From Torymus aiolomorphi (lineage: Eukaryota; Arthropoda; Insecta; Hymenoptera; Torymidae), in the NCBI GenBank assembly GCA_036365515.1, contig CM070874.1, positions 20,222,209 through 20,286,208 on the forward strand: a DNA stretch of 64,000 nucleotides, written 5' to 3'. The notes under the pieces were generated by a model. That model saw only the letters and a program-made list of their open reading frames with translations, was not told the origin of the DNA and searched no databases. The translations under genes and the position numbers were made by a program. Below, one piece after another: positions 1-10,580 of this stretch (within the stretch, counting starts at the first letter, position 1; each line of letters starts with the position of its first letter).

Positions 1-391
1 ATCATCAATATCATGAATTATAATTGATTGTTGTTGAGATAAATGAACTGCTAAGCGTATGATACAATGACTTCTGCAGCACTTAAATAAAAATTCCAAT
101 AAGCGAAACACAGCTGCAAGCAAGAATACCCAAAGCGACAAAAAGAGAAAATCTAGCCAAGCAACCGAGGCAAAAGCAAGAATTAAGCGCGTCAACTACG
201 CGCTTGCTTCTCACCAACTCCGAAAACTCCGAAAACCTGATTAAAAATTTCCCTTCCCCGATTCACTCAAAAATACTTTATGGCAGCTTGGAAAATTGAT
301 GCGATTTGATTCGGAAGAATATGTGAGCGAACAAACCTTATGTGTAGGAACAAACAAAAAACAAGCCTACAATAAAAAATGATTCTGTCGT
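1..391. other. Unassigned AT-rich sequence
   Basis: No convincing coding frame, RNA gene or repeat boundary is visible here. Confidence 0.5.
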
Positions 392-456
392 GGAGTAGTG
401 TTCAGGAAGTTTCCCTGAAAATTTAACGACTTCCTGAACACGATGCTATTCTCCGC
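392..456. repeat. Short perfect hairpin
   Basis: GTGTTCAGGAAGT (398-410) pairs perfectly with ACTTCCTGAACAC (429-441) across an 18-nt loop, and the outer bases (GGAGTAG and CTATTCTCC) continue the pairing imperfectly. It may be a very short MITE or structured RNA; there is nothing nearby to choose between them. Confidence 0.6.
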
Positions 457-644
457 GCCATGTGGCTAAAGCTATAGCAAATTTGGCTTGAGCGAATTCC
501 TTTAAAATCCATTTAATTCGTCAAGCACAAGCGAATCGCAATTACTTAGAAGCTTATAGAATGCGAAATGAAAATATCAATAATGATATTCATAAGAGAA
601 CATGAGCGTCTGCCTGAATATAATACGCGTGACTTCCCAAAAAC

Positions 645-865
645 GTGTTTGAAATTCCGAACGTTCATAATGAACGAAATATTAACTTAAAGTTTCTAAT
701 TCTGGTTAGAATTCCCCGGAGTGTGGTTTACTGGTGACTGCAAGAGTGAGAAGTGAAGAAATACAGTTATTATCCGATTTTAAATGTATTAAGTAGCCAA
801 ATTCGGCTAAATTTGAAAATGGCAAAAATTTTTCGTTCACTATGAACGTTCGAAATTTCAAACAC
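645..865. mobile_element. 221-bp MITE with 39-bp TIRs and a 12-bp flanking direct repeat
   Basis: The left end (645-683) starts GTGTTTGAAATTCCGAACG and the right end is its inverted copy (about 826-865) with about three mismatches. Each TIR contains the sub-palindrome CGTTCATARTGAACG. CTTCCCAAAAAC occurs directly on both sides (633-644 and 866-877), which looks like a target-site duplication. No coding capacity. The long duplication would suit a Mutator-like family (usually 8-11 bp), but that is inference. Confidence 0.75.
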
Positions 866-1385
866 CTTCCCAAAAACTGCACGTGGGCGAGTCCCAAAAT
901 GGCCGCCAGAACGCTTCTTTCCTCACGGTTCCCAGTGGTGTGTGAGCGCCGCGATGGCGAAATCACGGCGCAGATCCCTTTTCCCTATGCCACGGCCTTT
1001 ACCGTGGCACCACGTTGGCTGCGCCACTTGTAATACTCTGCTGGGGATTAGGGCAGAGATTCGCGGGTAATTACGGTAGTAAAACAATTCCGGTTAACAC
1101 ACTAGAATTTATTCAATAAAAATACTACTTAGACATAAAAATACACAATGGTACGGGCGCCAGGTGCGTGCTTCACTCGCACCGCAGAACTAATCGCCGG
1201 ATAGCAAACCGGGAGCAACTACCCTATCTTTATTTGCAGCTTCAGCTCGAGCTGAAGCAGTTTGCGCGAATTCGGAGTACGTGACTCCCGACGCGAATGC
1301 GCACACACATACACGTAAAGAAACCCGAAAGGAAAACTATAAAGGAGACAAACCTCGGTCAGGCGACGATGCCGTGCAGTCCACT

Positions 1386-1455
<70 letters not shown>

Positions 1456-1685
1456 GAAGAACGGGACGGCGACGGGGCACGCACGTCTTGGAGTCCGCTC
1501 GCAGGCTCTCTTTCTCTTTCGACGGCGATAGCTGTCCCGACGACTTCGGGGGAACGAACGGCGGTGAGGTGTCGGCAGAAATACGGCGGAGCACTCGCGG
1601 AGCGGCATCGTTGAGACACAGGCGAGCACTAAAGCTTCGGGCACACACGCAACACGGCCGTAGGTGACAGAATGCCGGCCGGGAG
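866..1685. other. GC-rich CpG-dense stretch, left half
   Basis: Unusually GC-rich for the window and continuous with 2675-3130 if the element at 1686-2674 is removed. Frames are open on both strands mainly because stop codons are rare in this composition; no recognised protein is encoded. It could be promoter or 5'-UTR sequence of a host gene, or part of an LTR; I cannot tell. Confidence 0.35.
1387..1450. repeat. (CT)n microsatellite
   Basis: About 32 uninterrupted CT units. They generate artificial poly-(Leu-Ser) or poly-(Arg-Glu) frames that should not be read as proteins. Confidence 0.95.
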
Positions 1686-2674
1686 TACACGGAAAAAATA
1701 AACAGTAGTTCTTACTGTTTCGCACAAGTAAAATCTACTTTCTTGAGAAAAAGTAAAAATTGCTTTATAAAATCAGTAAAATCAACATTTCATACAGTAG
1801 AAACTACAGTTTATTTGAAAAGTAGAATCTACTTTTTTAAAAAGTAGAATATACTTTTTAAAAAAATAGAATCTACTTTTTAAAAAAGGAGAATCTACTT
1901 TTTAGATGAATTAAGTTCTAGATGCTCATTGTTAATGAATTTGCAATGGTTTTATAAAAAATTATAAATAAATAAAAATTATAAAAAATTACATGCTAAC
2001 ACATACTGCGTGAATATGAAATGTTTTTATTGGTATATGAGCAAATCTTTGAAACCGTCACAGTTTTTGTGTCACAGAACTCGAAAAAAATTTTTTTTGG
2101 AGCACATCTTTCGGACAAGTTTTTTCTCAATCTCTATACCATATATTATAAGAAAAAATAGTTGAACAAGCGAAAGCAGGTTTGTGATAAAGTTTTAAAT
2201 GCATATGAATTTTTGTTATGCGAATTTAACATGGGAAAAATTGACGAAAAGTGGTCATTGATGATTAACCAATAACAAGCTATTCAGTAAGCCAAACCGA
2301 ATTCCACAAAGAAGCGATTCAAGTTGAAGAATAGAACTTTAATTTAAGTTGTGAATCGCTAAAATCGATCGATTCTGTGCAAAACTATGTGAAATTGAAA
2401 ATGGCGAAAAATGACAAAAATTTGGAAAATTACGCGGACTTAGAAAAAATCGCTCATTCCGAAATTTCATTTTAGAAAAAGTAGAAACTACTTTTCAGAA
2501 AAAGGAAAAACTACTTTTTACTCCAGAAAGCAGATCTTATTTTACCGAAAAGTAAATTCTACTTTTCTATAAAGCTATTTCTACTGATACTTATGAAAGT
2601 AAAATTACCTTGCCATTTTACAGTAAAATTTACTGTGTAAAAAGTAGAATTTACTGTTTATTTTTTTCCGTGTA
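1686..2674. mobile_element. CACGG-ended non-autonomous TIR element
   Basis: TACACGGAAAAAATAAACAG at the left end is inverted at the right end (TACTGTTTATTTTTTTCCGTGTA region). Subterminal copies of a short AAGTAGAATCTACTTTT palindrome recur inside both ends. Length is 989 bp, AT-rich, no coding frame. Removing it joins two GC-rich stretches, which supports a later insertion. The CACGG terminus is shared with the element at 40870-42647. Confidence 0.75.
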
Positions 2675-3791
2675 TGTGCGCTGCTCTGCTGTACCTCAGT
2701 TCGCCGACCGGTCGTCTCCTTCACTGTGGCGCGCTCGAACAGTCCTTATGACTGCCAACACTCGGACACGTCGTAAGTGTCGGACGGCCGGTACGGCGCT
2801 GCGCCGCAGTGTCTCCCTCTCACTCTTCGCTGGCGTTGGCTGCTGCTGTCAGCAGCATGGGAGAGCACCACCACGAGGCTCGCTGTTTCTCCAGCTTCAG
2901 CTCTCCTCGCTGCAGCTGCCGCACGCCTCCTCGTTCCTGGCCAGTCTGGCACGAGAGGGAAAAAACCTCCGAAGGAGATGCACGCATGGACACGGGGTAT
3001 GGGGAGGGACTGTGCGCGCGTATGTGTGTGTGCATGTACGACGTTGCGCGTCGAGTCGTCGCTCACCGCGACCGCCATGCACTTGTATCTTTGCGCATTC
3101 TATGTGACGTGCAATTTGCCACGTCACAATACATATATATATACCCTAGATTACTTGTACGTTTTATAAGAAACATTTTCCAATTTGCTTCATAAAAAAA
3201 ATTGAATTGAAACAGATATATCGAAAAAATCATTTTTCAATGTGAACTTCCGGCGTCGATTTAACCCTCAAAAAGGCCTTGGTTGCCGATAAAAAAATAT
3301 ATTTGTGAATTTCTCATGGAGGACTACTACCTAGTATAGTTTTTATAATTTTTTGAATTTGACAGTTCGGGACGTTTCCTGTCAGCCTCAAATAGTTTCC
3401 ATCAAATAATGCAGGCTGACATAATGTAGCACACTATTTCGATGAAGTAAAGGCAATATCACTAACTGTAAGAGATTTTGCTCGTTGAGGATCAATAAAT
3501 TCGATTTATAAAACTATAAAATATTAAATTTAATGTTATTTTTAGCAGTGTAAGATTATAAAGTATTCGAGGTTAAAAATTATTGTGTAATTTCACAAAT
3601 TGCATTTCTTTGAAAACCGACTTTAATCAAATGGAATTTATTCAACTAGACTTTTATTTATAGAGTAATTATTACTCTAGGATACATCTAGAAGATGCAA
3701 GTAAAATATACGTAAAATTACGTAAAATTGGCATGATTTATTTTAACCCCCCGACGTTTGTTATTTATGTTCCATTATCAATATAAATTCT
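2675..3791. other. GC-rich stretch (to about 3130), then unassigned AT-rich DNA
   Basis: 2675-3130 continues the GC-rich sequence seen left of the CACGG element, with open frames on both strands but no recognised product. 3130-3791 is AT-rich without visible features. Confidence 0.35.
3103..3128. promoter_or_regulatory. Palindromic CRE-half-site hairpin
   Basis: TGTGACGTG and CACGTCACA form a perfect 9-bp inverted repeat around an 8-nt spacer, giving two inverted TGACGTG sites of the kind bound by bZIP (CREB/ATF) or bHLH factors. A regulatory role is inference. Confidence 0.35.
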
Positions 3792-4830
3792 ATAGTATAT
3801 TACGATACGTGGGCCGGAAATTGGATTTCCGGGGCGTGTGTGGTATGACGTCCGAGTCGAAGCCGAGGGCGTCATGACGCACGCCCAGGGCATCCAATTA
3901 CCGGTCCAAGTATTGTATACTATTTTTCTTACTCCCCGGCCGAAAGTACGTTCTATAATTGTTAAATAATTAATACAATTGCGTTGTTGTCTGCTAGCTG
4001 TGTTTGAGTGTTAGTTTTTCTTTCGGCCCGCTCAATAGTAGTGCCTCTCTCGGCCGCTTTGGGTAGCTCGGTCGATATTACCGACTGTTTTTTCTTTCGG
4101 CCCGGCGTGGAGAGCTGGTTTTTTGGGCGTCTACTACTTTCGCTGTTGCAGAGATGGTTTGATGCCCGCCCGACAATTGCAAGACCGAGGCGAAGCCGAG
4201 GTTTTGCTGGTCGGGACGGGCATTAGAAACAGATTAATTAAAAAAAGAAAGAAATAAGGTGATGAAATAAGTACAATAAAGTTTGATCAACTAACTTTTT
4301 TTTCTCGTCACTTTCCTCTGTCTATTTCGTACACCCAATGGACATTGATTCGTGTCGAACGTGCCCGTTAGTGACCGTCACGCATAACCTTTTGAACGTT
4401 AACATACATAAGAAATGATAAAACAATTGAAAAGGTTATGCATGACGGTCACTAACGAGACGAATCAATGTCCATTGGGTGTACGTGTCTAACCTTAACA
4501 CTGCACAAACATCTTTTCCTCGGACGCTCCCGTCCGCACGTTTACTTAATTGTTTCTACACGACTCGTAAGTACGTGTAGAAAACAAGAGAAAAAAACAA
4601 TGACCACGATCAAACAACACCACTTTTTATTTCAACTAACTCTTGTTTCTCGTCACCCATGCGCATGAGGCAGAGTGGCTCATGCGCGCAGGCGCTCAAG
4701 CGCAGCGGGTCGGGAAATTTCGGCAGCCAATCAGAATGCGCGCTTGGTCTAAAATAGGATGTGAAAGTTAATTTTCGGCTCGTAGATGCGGGCCGAAAGT
4801 ACGTACTTTCGGGTGGGGGAGTAAGAAAAA
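3792..4830. mobile_element. Composite foldback element, copy 1
   Basis: Two modules lie side by side. Module A (3792-3927) is a near-complete palindrome starting ATAGTATATTACGATACG. Module B (about 3928-4830) begins TTCTTACTCCCCGGCCG and ends with its inverted copy. Inside B is a further hairpin built on GATGCCCGCCCGAC and GAGGCGAAGCCGAGG. The same A+B pair occurs inverted at 8045-9023, where tandem-repeat copies give the empty site, so A and B move as one unit. No protein is encoded. Confidence 0.75.
4329..4484. mobile_element. 156-bp palindromic MITE nested in the foldback element
   Basis: GTACACCCAATGGACATTGA at the left end is inverted at 4465-4484, and the pairing continues through AGTGACCGTCA and CATAACCTTTT, leaving only a short loop. 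It lies inside module B and is therefore younger than that insertion. Confidence 0.75.
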
Positions 4831-4968
4831 ATATTTTCGCCGCTGTTACTGTTCAATCTAAGAAGCCACTAATTAGAGTTCAAATAATTAAGAAAATGAA
4901 ACAATTCTAACCCATAAGTCCCTCCTTAATTTACCAACACAATTAAATATTGTGAATTAAATGTTACT

Positions 4969-5453
4969 ATATCGACGGTTGGGTGGAACAAGGTGTCAAT
5001 TCAAATGTTGCTTGGAAAAGGTGTCACTTCAAATTTTGGTTGAAAAAGGTGCCAGTTCAAATTCTGCTTGAAGAAGGTGTCGTTCAGGAGTACTTTATTT
5101 TCCATAGATTTTGTCGTGGTACCACTGCAACGTATTTTGGCTATCGTTAATTCGCGCGATACGTGCACCTACATTCGTTTTTTCAAGATTTGCGTTGGAC
5201 TCCGAGATTCGATATTTAGCTCCGCAAAACTAGATTATCTCGAATTGCGTTGTGTTATAATGGAATGTGACAATACCTGTTATGTAATAAATACTTTTAT
5301 ACTCTACTCAAAAATCTTGCATACTATTATTAGGAATAAGTCTTACAGATAAAACACAAAATTATAAATTAAAAAATAAAACTATATAATTCTAAAAGCG
5401 AATTAAAATATCGTTTGTTTTTACTGTTGAAAAATACAGAATAGTTGAAAGTA
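4969..5453. repeat. Left inverted arm of a large (about 22 kb) TIR structure
   Basis: About 480 bp that recurs inverted at 25629-27074. The outer end is ATCGACGGTTGGGTGG followed by about four 27-bp tandem units of the type AAGGTGTCANTTCAAATTTTG. Similarity stops at about 5453 on both sides, as expected for long TIRs. TATA immediately outside each end (TATA before TCGACGG, TATA after CCGTCGA) could be a target-site duplication. The Polinton lies between the arms. Confidence 0.7.
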
Positions 5454-6601
5454 AAATACTTAAAAGAAATAATTATTAATTATTTTATTTTTCGGCCTTT
5501 TTCTAAATATATAACAAAAGGAACGAAAAGCATACTTCCAATTTTGATCAACAAATCTCCTCTTATATGAAACAAAGTTGACTTTATATATCACATATCA
5601 TCGTCATATTTTAATTTTTGATCGAGTGTTTATAAAATTGGTTAGTTTTACAATAAAATATTGCACACATTGTAAAATCGAATTTTACATTTACTATAAA
5701 GTCGAATTTTACACACACTGTATAAAAAAATATCGTATGTGACACATGCGTAATATACTACTACATTTACATACTATATACTTGTTTGATAATATACTAT
5801 TTCACAATCCCTCTACCCTGTTTTTCTGTATAATTTTCTCCCCACATATATGCGTATTTTGAAAAATGGGATTACATGATAAAGGCGCCGCAGTTATATT
5901 CAATGTATGAAAAATCAACAATATTTTGAAAAAAATTGTCCTATGTTATTGATTCGAATCGGAGATGAATATTTTGAAAACAAAATTCACGTTCGCCATA
6001 CGGCGAGGCGCAGCAAGAAGAACGCGCGCAACCTCGCGGTGCTATCTTTTATATCTTAGTACTTATGAATCCTTCATTTCTCCAACTTCAAATTTCGGGA
6101 ATTTGTAGTTTAAAATTTATACTCTCCAGTAAAAAAATTTATTCTGAAAAAAATGCATTTTCTCCAGTATAAATTCATCCAGTCATGCCGTAATAATGTT
6201 CAGGACCTGTACAGAGTACGGTAGAGGCAGTCGTATCCAGGCACGTTACGCAACGCAAGACAGGCCCTGAAAAGCTGCCTTAAAATTAATGTTTTATGCT
6301 CTTTAAATACTTATCTAAACCTAAACATATGCCCTATTTTTCTAATAGAAGAAGGAACAACAGTAATTGAGGGAGATAGTGACGAGGAGGATTAAAGAGA
6401 TAATCGTGGAATCATTGTATATATTTTATGTATTTTATGAAAATGTATATATTTCATAAGGCACCCGATTTCTCTGAAATATATGTAGAAATGTACAATT
6501 TTTTATTATATTTAAATTTACATTTACAGATCATATGCAAAAAAACTTAGATAAAATAACCAATAATCAAGAAAATGACAGAAAAACGTAAGTAGGTAAG
6601 C
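5454..6601. other. Interior of the left arm, with a TIR fragment at about 5985-6180
   Basis: Mostly unassigned AT-rich DNA. The stretch at 5985-6180 (GCGCAGC, then TTATGAATCCTTCATTTCTCC) resembles 58700-58870, the right TIR of the element at 57584-59974, and is probably a fragment of that family. Confidence 0.45.
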
Positions 6602-6895
6602 AGTGAGGGTTCTGGGCCACTTCCTGGAATTCCAGGTGTTCCAGAATTGCACAAGGTGCGTTAACCCAAGTGGCCCAGAACCCCACAGGGTTTCTAGAAT
6701 TGTAGGAGGCTAGTTAACCCAAGTGGGCCAAAACCCCGATAGGGTTTTGAGGTGGGAGGTCTAGAGTTGTAGGAGGTTAGATAACCTATAGAGCATCCTG
6801 CGACCAGCTGTGGCGCTGCGAGCGGCCTGCGGTTGGCGGCCAGCTATGGCGCTGCGAGCGGTCGGCTGTCAGCGGCATGGAGGCCGCCGTGCGCG
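6602..6895 (+). repeat. Polinton left terminal inverted repeat
   Basis: Pairs with 23825-24084. It holds two related subterminal units of about 60 bp (TTCTAGAATTGTAGGAGG plus AACCCAAGTGG and CCAGAACCCC). It is about 34 bp longer than the right copy because CAGCTRTGGCGCTGCGAGCG is duplicated. Confidence 0.9.
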
Positions 6896-6947
6896 CTCTC
6901 TATAGCTAATTTATAGATATTCAAATACTTTTATATTAAAAAAAAAA

Positions 6948-7022
6948 ATTAGCTGACTCTAGGACTTGAACTAAAGATCTTGCTGTTACTGTCCAAGAGC
7001 GCTAACCACTAGGCTACGGCCT
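6948..7022 (-). repeat. tRNA-like SINE head or tRNA pseudogene
   Basis: Read on the minus strand the sequence has an A-box-like TAGCCTAGTGGTTAGCGC, an anticodon-stem-like TCTTG/CAAGA pair and a B-box-like AGTTCAAGTCC, followed by a T11 run that would terminate Pol III. The anticodon loop is too long and the stems are imperfect, so it is not a functional tRNA. It lies just inside the left TIR and has no partner inside the right TIR. Confidence 0.55.
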
Positions 7023-7364
7023 AGTTAGAAATACTGCGCTATTAATGGTAAGCCTTGCTTCCATTCGCTGCGAGCGTTGTGTAGAAAGCCTCATGCATAG
7101 TGGCGCGGGAAACGTCCTGACTGTTGTCGCTCTCATAAGGGTCGGTCTTGACTTTGGGGTCTCCTCCCTTAAAAAGTATTGGTGGTAACCGTTCACGCGC
7201 GAATGTCATTGTCATTCTGACACGCGCGAGAGAGAGAGCTCGTTTTTTTTAAAGTTTTTCTTGATTTTCCAAAGGTTTCAAAGATGGCTGTGAATAATGC
7301 ATAAGTATTACCTTTCTTTTAAATAATACCTTTTTACATACAGATAATAGTTATTAATCTTATT

Positions 7365-7670
7365 GTGTTTTTTTTTTGTTTCAGTCTTCTACTAACAGTC
7401 GGTCCACGATCGCACAAGATCAAGTATTTGATCCAGCAAGGAATTGTTGAGTATGGGAGCATTGATAATTATTTATCACAAATGATAAGATGTTATTATA
7501 TAGACGATAATAACAACAGATATTTAAATAAGGGGAGAATATTGTGCAGAGGACGACGACGATTTATAGTGGAACTCATAGAGGAGAAACATCATTCTCA
7601 CAAGATTCATTTCTATGAAATGCTAAGAAAACTTATATGGGTAGATGTAAGCGCCGCAGATATAATTTAA
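7365..7670 (+). CDS. Unrecognised 101-codon frame, possible terminal exon
   Basis: I do not recognise this protein. It is rich in Ile, Tyr, Arg and Asn, with motifs such as GPRSHKIKYLIQQGIV and GRRRFIVELIEEKHH. A strong 3' splice-site-like tract (T-run then GTTTCAG at about 7369-7385) lies near its start, so the true coding part may begin after that AG as a last exon. An AATAAA signal follows at about 7733. No matching upstream exon with a GT donor was found. Its position between the left TIR and the core genes suggests a Polinton accessory gene, but function is unknown. Confidence 0.4.
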   Translation: MFFFCFSLLLTVGPRSHKIKYLIQQGIVEYGSIDNYLSQMIRCYYIDDNNNRYLNKGRILCRGRRRFIVELIEEKHHSHKIHFYEMLRKLIWVDVSAADII

Positions 7671-8044
7671 AAAAATGTTTTAAGCGATTTAAATAAGTAA
7701 TGTTTAGTTTTAGTTTTACTTTTAGTTTTTTCAATAAATGTTTTTTTATTCTTTATACTAATTCTCATGTTTTTATTTCAAAATCACCTGGGTCCCTATA
7801 CCTAAAATTGAAGCAATCTAAAGGTTAATTTTTAGGACTTAATTTTTTAAATAAATGCTTTATAGAATTCAAACCAGCTTTAGACAGATAAACTTAGTAA
7901 TGTAGAACTATAAATATTCATATAAATGTATATAGGAACTTTAATACTATGAAACCTGATTTTTCACATGTACGGAGTCGTTGCCATTTTACATAAAGTG
8001 TCATAGCTCTGGCTGTATTCAAGATATCAAGCTGAAATGTGGTT

Positions 8045-8347
8045 TTCTTCATCCCCTAGCCGAAAGTACGGCCTTCCTGGCTCGATTTCGCGCTGGGAAG
8101 AGCGACTTTTGTGGCCGCTCTTTGTTGATCGTTGCATGGCAACGTCCGCGACAGCGCACGTGTTGTAACCTAAACTATGCTAACCCTTCCAAATGTGATG
8201 ACAAGAAAATCATTTGTAAAATCGGAAAATTGAAAAGATATAGGTGTATTAAATTAATTTTATGTTATTATTAATATATTAAACAATATATTTATAACTC
8301 TAATAATCAATTATGTTCTTATATTGAATACATACTGTCAGAAAGCT

Positions 8348-8443
<96 letters not shown>

Positions 8444-9023
8444 GACATGATGTGTACATTTTGAGTTTCAAAACATGGTGTAGCTATATACTTATATGTG
8501 ACAGCTTTTTGACTTTCATTCTTCATTCTATAATATATGGGATAGAAAAGGACAAACAGAGGAACCATTAAGAGGTTGGGCGGTAGCTAAAATCAGCATC
8601 TGCGATTAAGTACGTACATATTTTTGGTCCATCACGTTTTTCAAGCATCTTTTGTTAGTGTTTTTGATGCCCACCCCGACCAACAAAACCTCGGCTTCGC
8701 CTCGATTTTGCAAAAGTCGGGCGAGCATCAAAAAAAGCAGAAGTCGAGCCTTATGTTCCGCGATATGTAAAGTGGCGTTGAAGCAGGCCTCTTATACATA
8801 TGGCCGAGCCGTAGTTAGCAGCTAACAACGCTATTTTATTAATTAATATTAACTATATGGACGTACTTGCGGCTGGAGATGAAGAAAAATAGTATACGAC
8901 ACTTGGCCGGAATGTTGGATGCCCTGGCCGGCGCGCATCGACGCCCTCGGGCTTCGCCTCGGGCGTCAAAATGACGCCGGCCAGGAAATCCAACTTTCTG
9001 GCCTTGTGTCGTAATATACTATT
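8045..9023. mobile_element. Composite foldback element, copy 2 (inverted relative to copy 1)
   Basis: Starts TTTTCTTCATCCCC, carries the inverted B terminus at about 8870-8887, and continues directly into palindromic module A (AATAGTATACGACAC to GTAATATACTATT). The two uninterrupted 334-bp copies next to it show that the whole A+B unit was inserted as one event. An internal hairpin with CCTCGGCTTCGCCTCG is shared with copy 1. No protein is encoded. Confidence 0.8.
8351..8431. repeat. (AC)n microsatellite followed by (AT)n
   Basis: About 40 AC units with one GC interruption, then a short AT run, inside the composite foldback copy 2. Frames across it are artefacts. Confidence 0.95.
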
Positions 9024-9832
9024 CGTGATGTATTTTCCATTAATGAAGAGATTAAGTTATACGGATATGATCTAGCAAAAGCTTTTAACATCATTATCAA
9101 GAAGCCTATCTATGAAAACTGAGAAATCTTGAAAATTATAGATTTTAACCTCAATCTTTGTAAAGAATGCTTAGTAGAATCAAAACAAGCTTTAGACAGG
9201 TAAACTTAGTAATGTAGAACTATAAGTATTCATATAAATGTATATAGGAACTTTAATACTATGAAACCTGATTTTTCACATGTACGGAGTCGTTGCCATT
9301 TTACATAAAGTGTCATAGCTCTGGCTGTATTCAAGATATCAAGCTGAAATTTGGTTTCATGGTGTATCCTCCATTAATGAAGAGATTAAGTTATACAGAT
9401 ATGATCTAGCAAAGGATTTTAACACCATCACCTAGGACTCTATATCTAAAAATTGAAAAAATCTAAAAGGTTAGCTTTTGAGATTTAATCTTTGTAAAGA
9501 ATGCTTAGTAGAATCAAAACTAGCTTTAGACAGATAAACTTAGTAATGTAAAACTATAAATATTCATATAAATGGATACGATGAACTTTAGTACTATGAA
9601 ACCTGATTTTTTCACATGTACGGAGTCGTTGCCATTTTACATAAAGTGTCATAGCTCTGGCTGTATTCAAGATATCAAGCTGAAATTTAGTTTCATGATG
9701 TATTTTCCATTAATGAAGAGATTGAGCTACTCAGAAATATCTAACAAAAGGTTTTTTCAAAATCACCTAGGACTCTATGTCTAAAAATTAAGGCTTAAAA
9801 GCTAACCTTTAAGATTTCTCAATTTTTACAAT

Positions 9833-10046
9833 TGCTGCTTAATACAATTAAAACAAGCTTTAGAATAATAATAAAACAAATGTCTAATCTTATAAACTAA
9901 CTTGGAGCATTATTATCTTATAAAGTACTTATTTTTAAGGATGATAAAATATTGGAAGAAATGATTGGATGTGTATTTGAATAAGAACATAAGTATTACA
10001 TTATAGAACTCTATTATTTATTAAATACTATATACAATAAGAACGT
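9833..10046. other. AT-rich spacer downstream of the minus-strand genes
   Basis: No feature seen; it probably holds the 3' end of the transcript from the 148-residue gene. Confidence 0.4.
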
Positions 10047-10493
10047 TTAGCTTACAAAATAGAACATTATATGCATCTTTTTTAAATTATTAATTAGGAT
10101 GTTCCAGTTGGAATCCTGTTGGGACATGTATGTTTTCTTGAAAAAACCATCACTTCCTCCATAGAATCTTCTTCTTTTGTTTTCCTTGCTTTCACAAGGT
10201 TTGGAAGGATTTTCCTTCTTCCTCATCCACTCACTCTTTTTATTCTGCGAGGGATTAATAAATAAAGGCACCATCCATCTTTTTTTATAAGCTTCCTGCA
10301 GAGCTTCTTCAATTAACCCATAAAGTTTTTCTTCAGATAAACTGTTCACATTATTTTTTTCATTTAATTTTCTAATTATATCAACTAGATCCATTGTTGG
10401 TGGGTTGAGATGGTTCAGATTTTCACAATGATCAATTTCTTCTGGAGTCATCTTGGACACGCTTGATCTTAACACTTGAATGATGAATGTCAA
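10047..10493 (-). CDS. Polinton-encoded hypothetical protein, 148 aa
   Basis: An intact minus-strand frame of unknown function. The N-terminal half is predicted helical (KMTPEEIDHCENLN, then LSEEKLYGLIEEALQEAYKK), followed by a basic stretch (KENKRRRF). No known catalytic motif was found. A good TATA box (TATAAAAG, 10522-10529) lies about 30 bp upstream of the frame, with an inverted CCAAT (10561-10565) and CGTGAGC further upstream, so the gene appears to have its own promoter. The start at 10493 fits that TATA spacing; Met at codon 15 (KMTPEE) is an alternative. It is the gene nearest the left TIR and one of the few intact frames of this element. Confidence 0.6.
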   Translation of the reverse strand: MTFIIQVLRSSVSKMTPEEIDHCENLNHLNPPTMDLVDIIRKLNEKNNVNSLSEEKLYGLIEEALQEAYKKRWMVPLFINPSQNKKSEWMRKKENPSKPCESKENKRRRFYGGSDGFFKKTYMSQQDSNWNILINNLKKMHIMFYFVS

Positions 10494-10499
10494 AATGAT

Positions 10500-10580
10500 T
10501 TTTTGATGAGGGTGAAACTTGCTTTTATACTACCACTCCCCACCACTTTCTTCTTTTCAACCAATCAGAGCTCACGAATT
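10500..10580 (-). promoter_or_regulatory. Promoter of the 148-residue gene
   Basis: Read on the minus strand: TTCGTGAGCTCTGATTGG (inverted CCAAT), then TAGTATAAAAGC. The CGTGAGC and CCAATCA-GCTC elements recur at the promoters near 11290 and 22940. Confidence 0.6.

Larger units (their letters stand above)
7868..9832. repeat. 334-bp tandem repeat, three copies, first one interrupted
   Basis: The block CTTTAGACAGATAAACTTAG to CAAGATATCAAGCTGAAAT occurs at about 7870, 9183 and 9517. Copies 2 and 3 are 334 bp apart. Copy 1 is split by the composite foldback element at 8045-9023 and resumes with GATGTATTTTCCATTAATG. No coding capacity. Copies 2 and 3 are natural empty sites for the insertion. Confidence 0.85.

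Noticed and set aside
1219..1725. Long open frames on both strands through the (CT)n run
   Set aside because: They consist of Arg-Glu or Leu-Ser dipeptide repeats plus GC-rich sequence with few stops; no domain.
2610..3195. Overlapping frames of 70-165 codons in the GC-rich stretch
   Set aside because: All frames on both strands are open because of base composition; no recognisable protein.
6948..7022. Functional tRNA gene
   Set aside because: Anticodon loop too long and stems imperfect; treated as a SINE head or pseudogene.
7014..7196. 60-codon minus-strand frame next to the left TIR
   Set aside because: Overlaps the tRNA-like sequence, has no recognised motif and no promoter.
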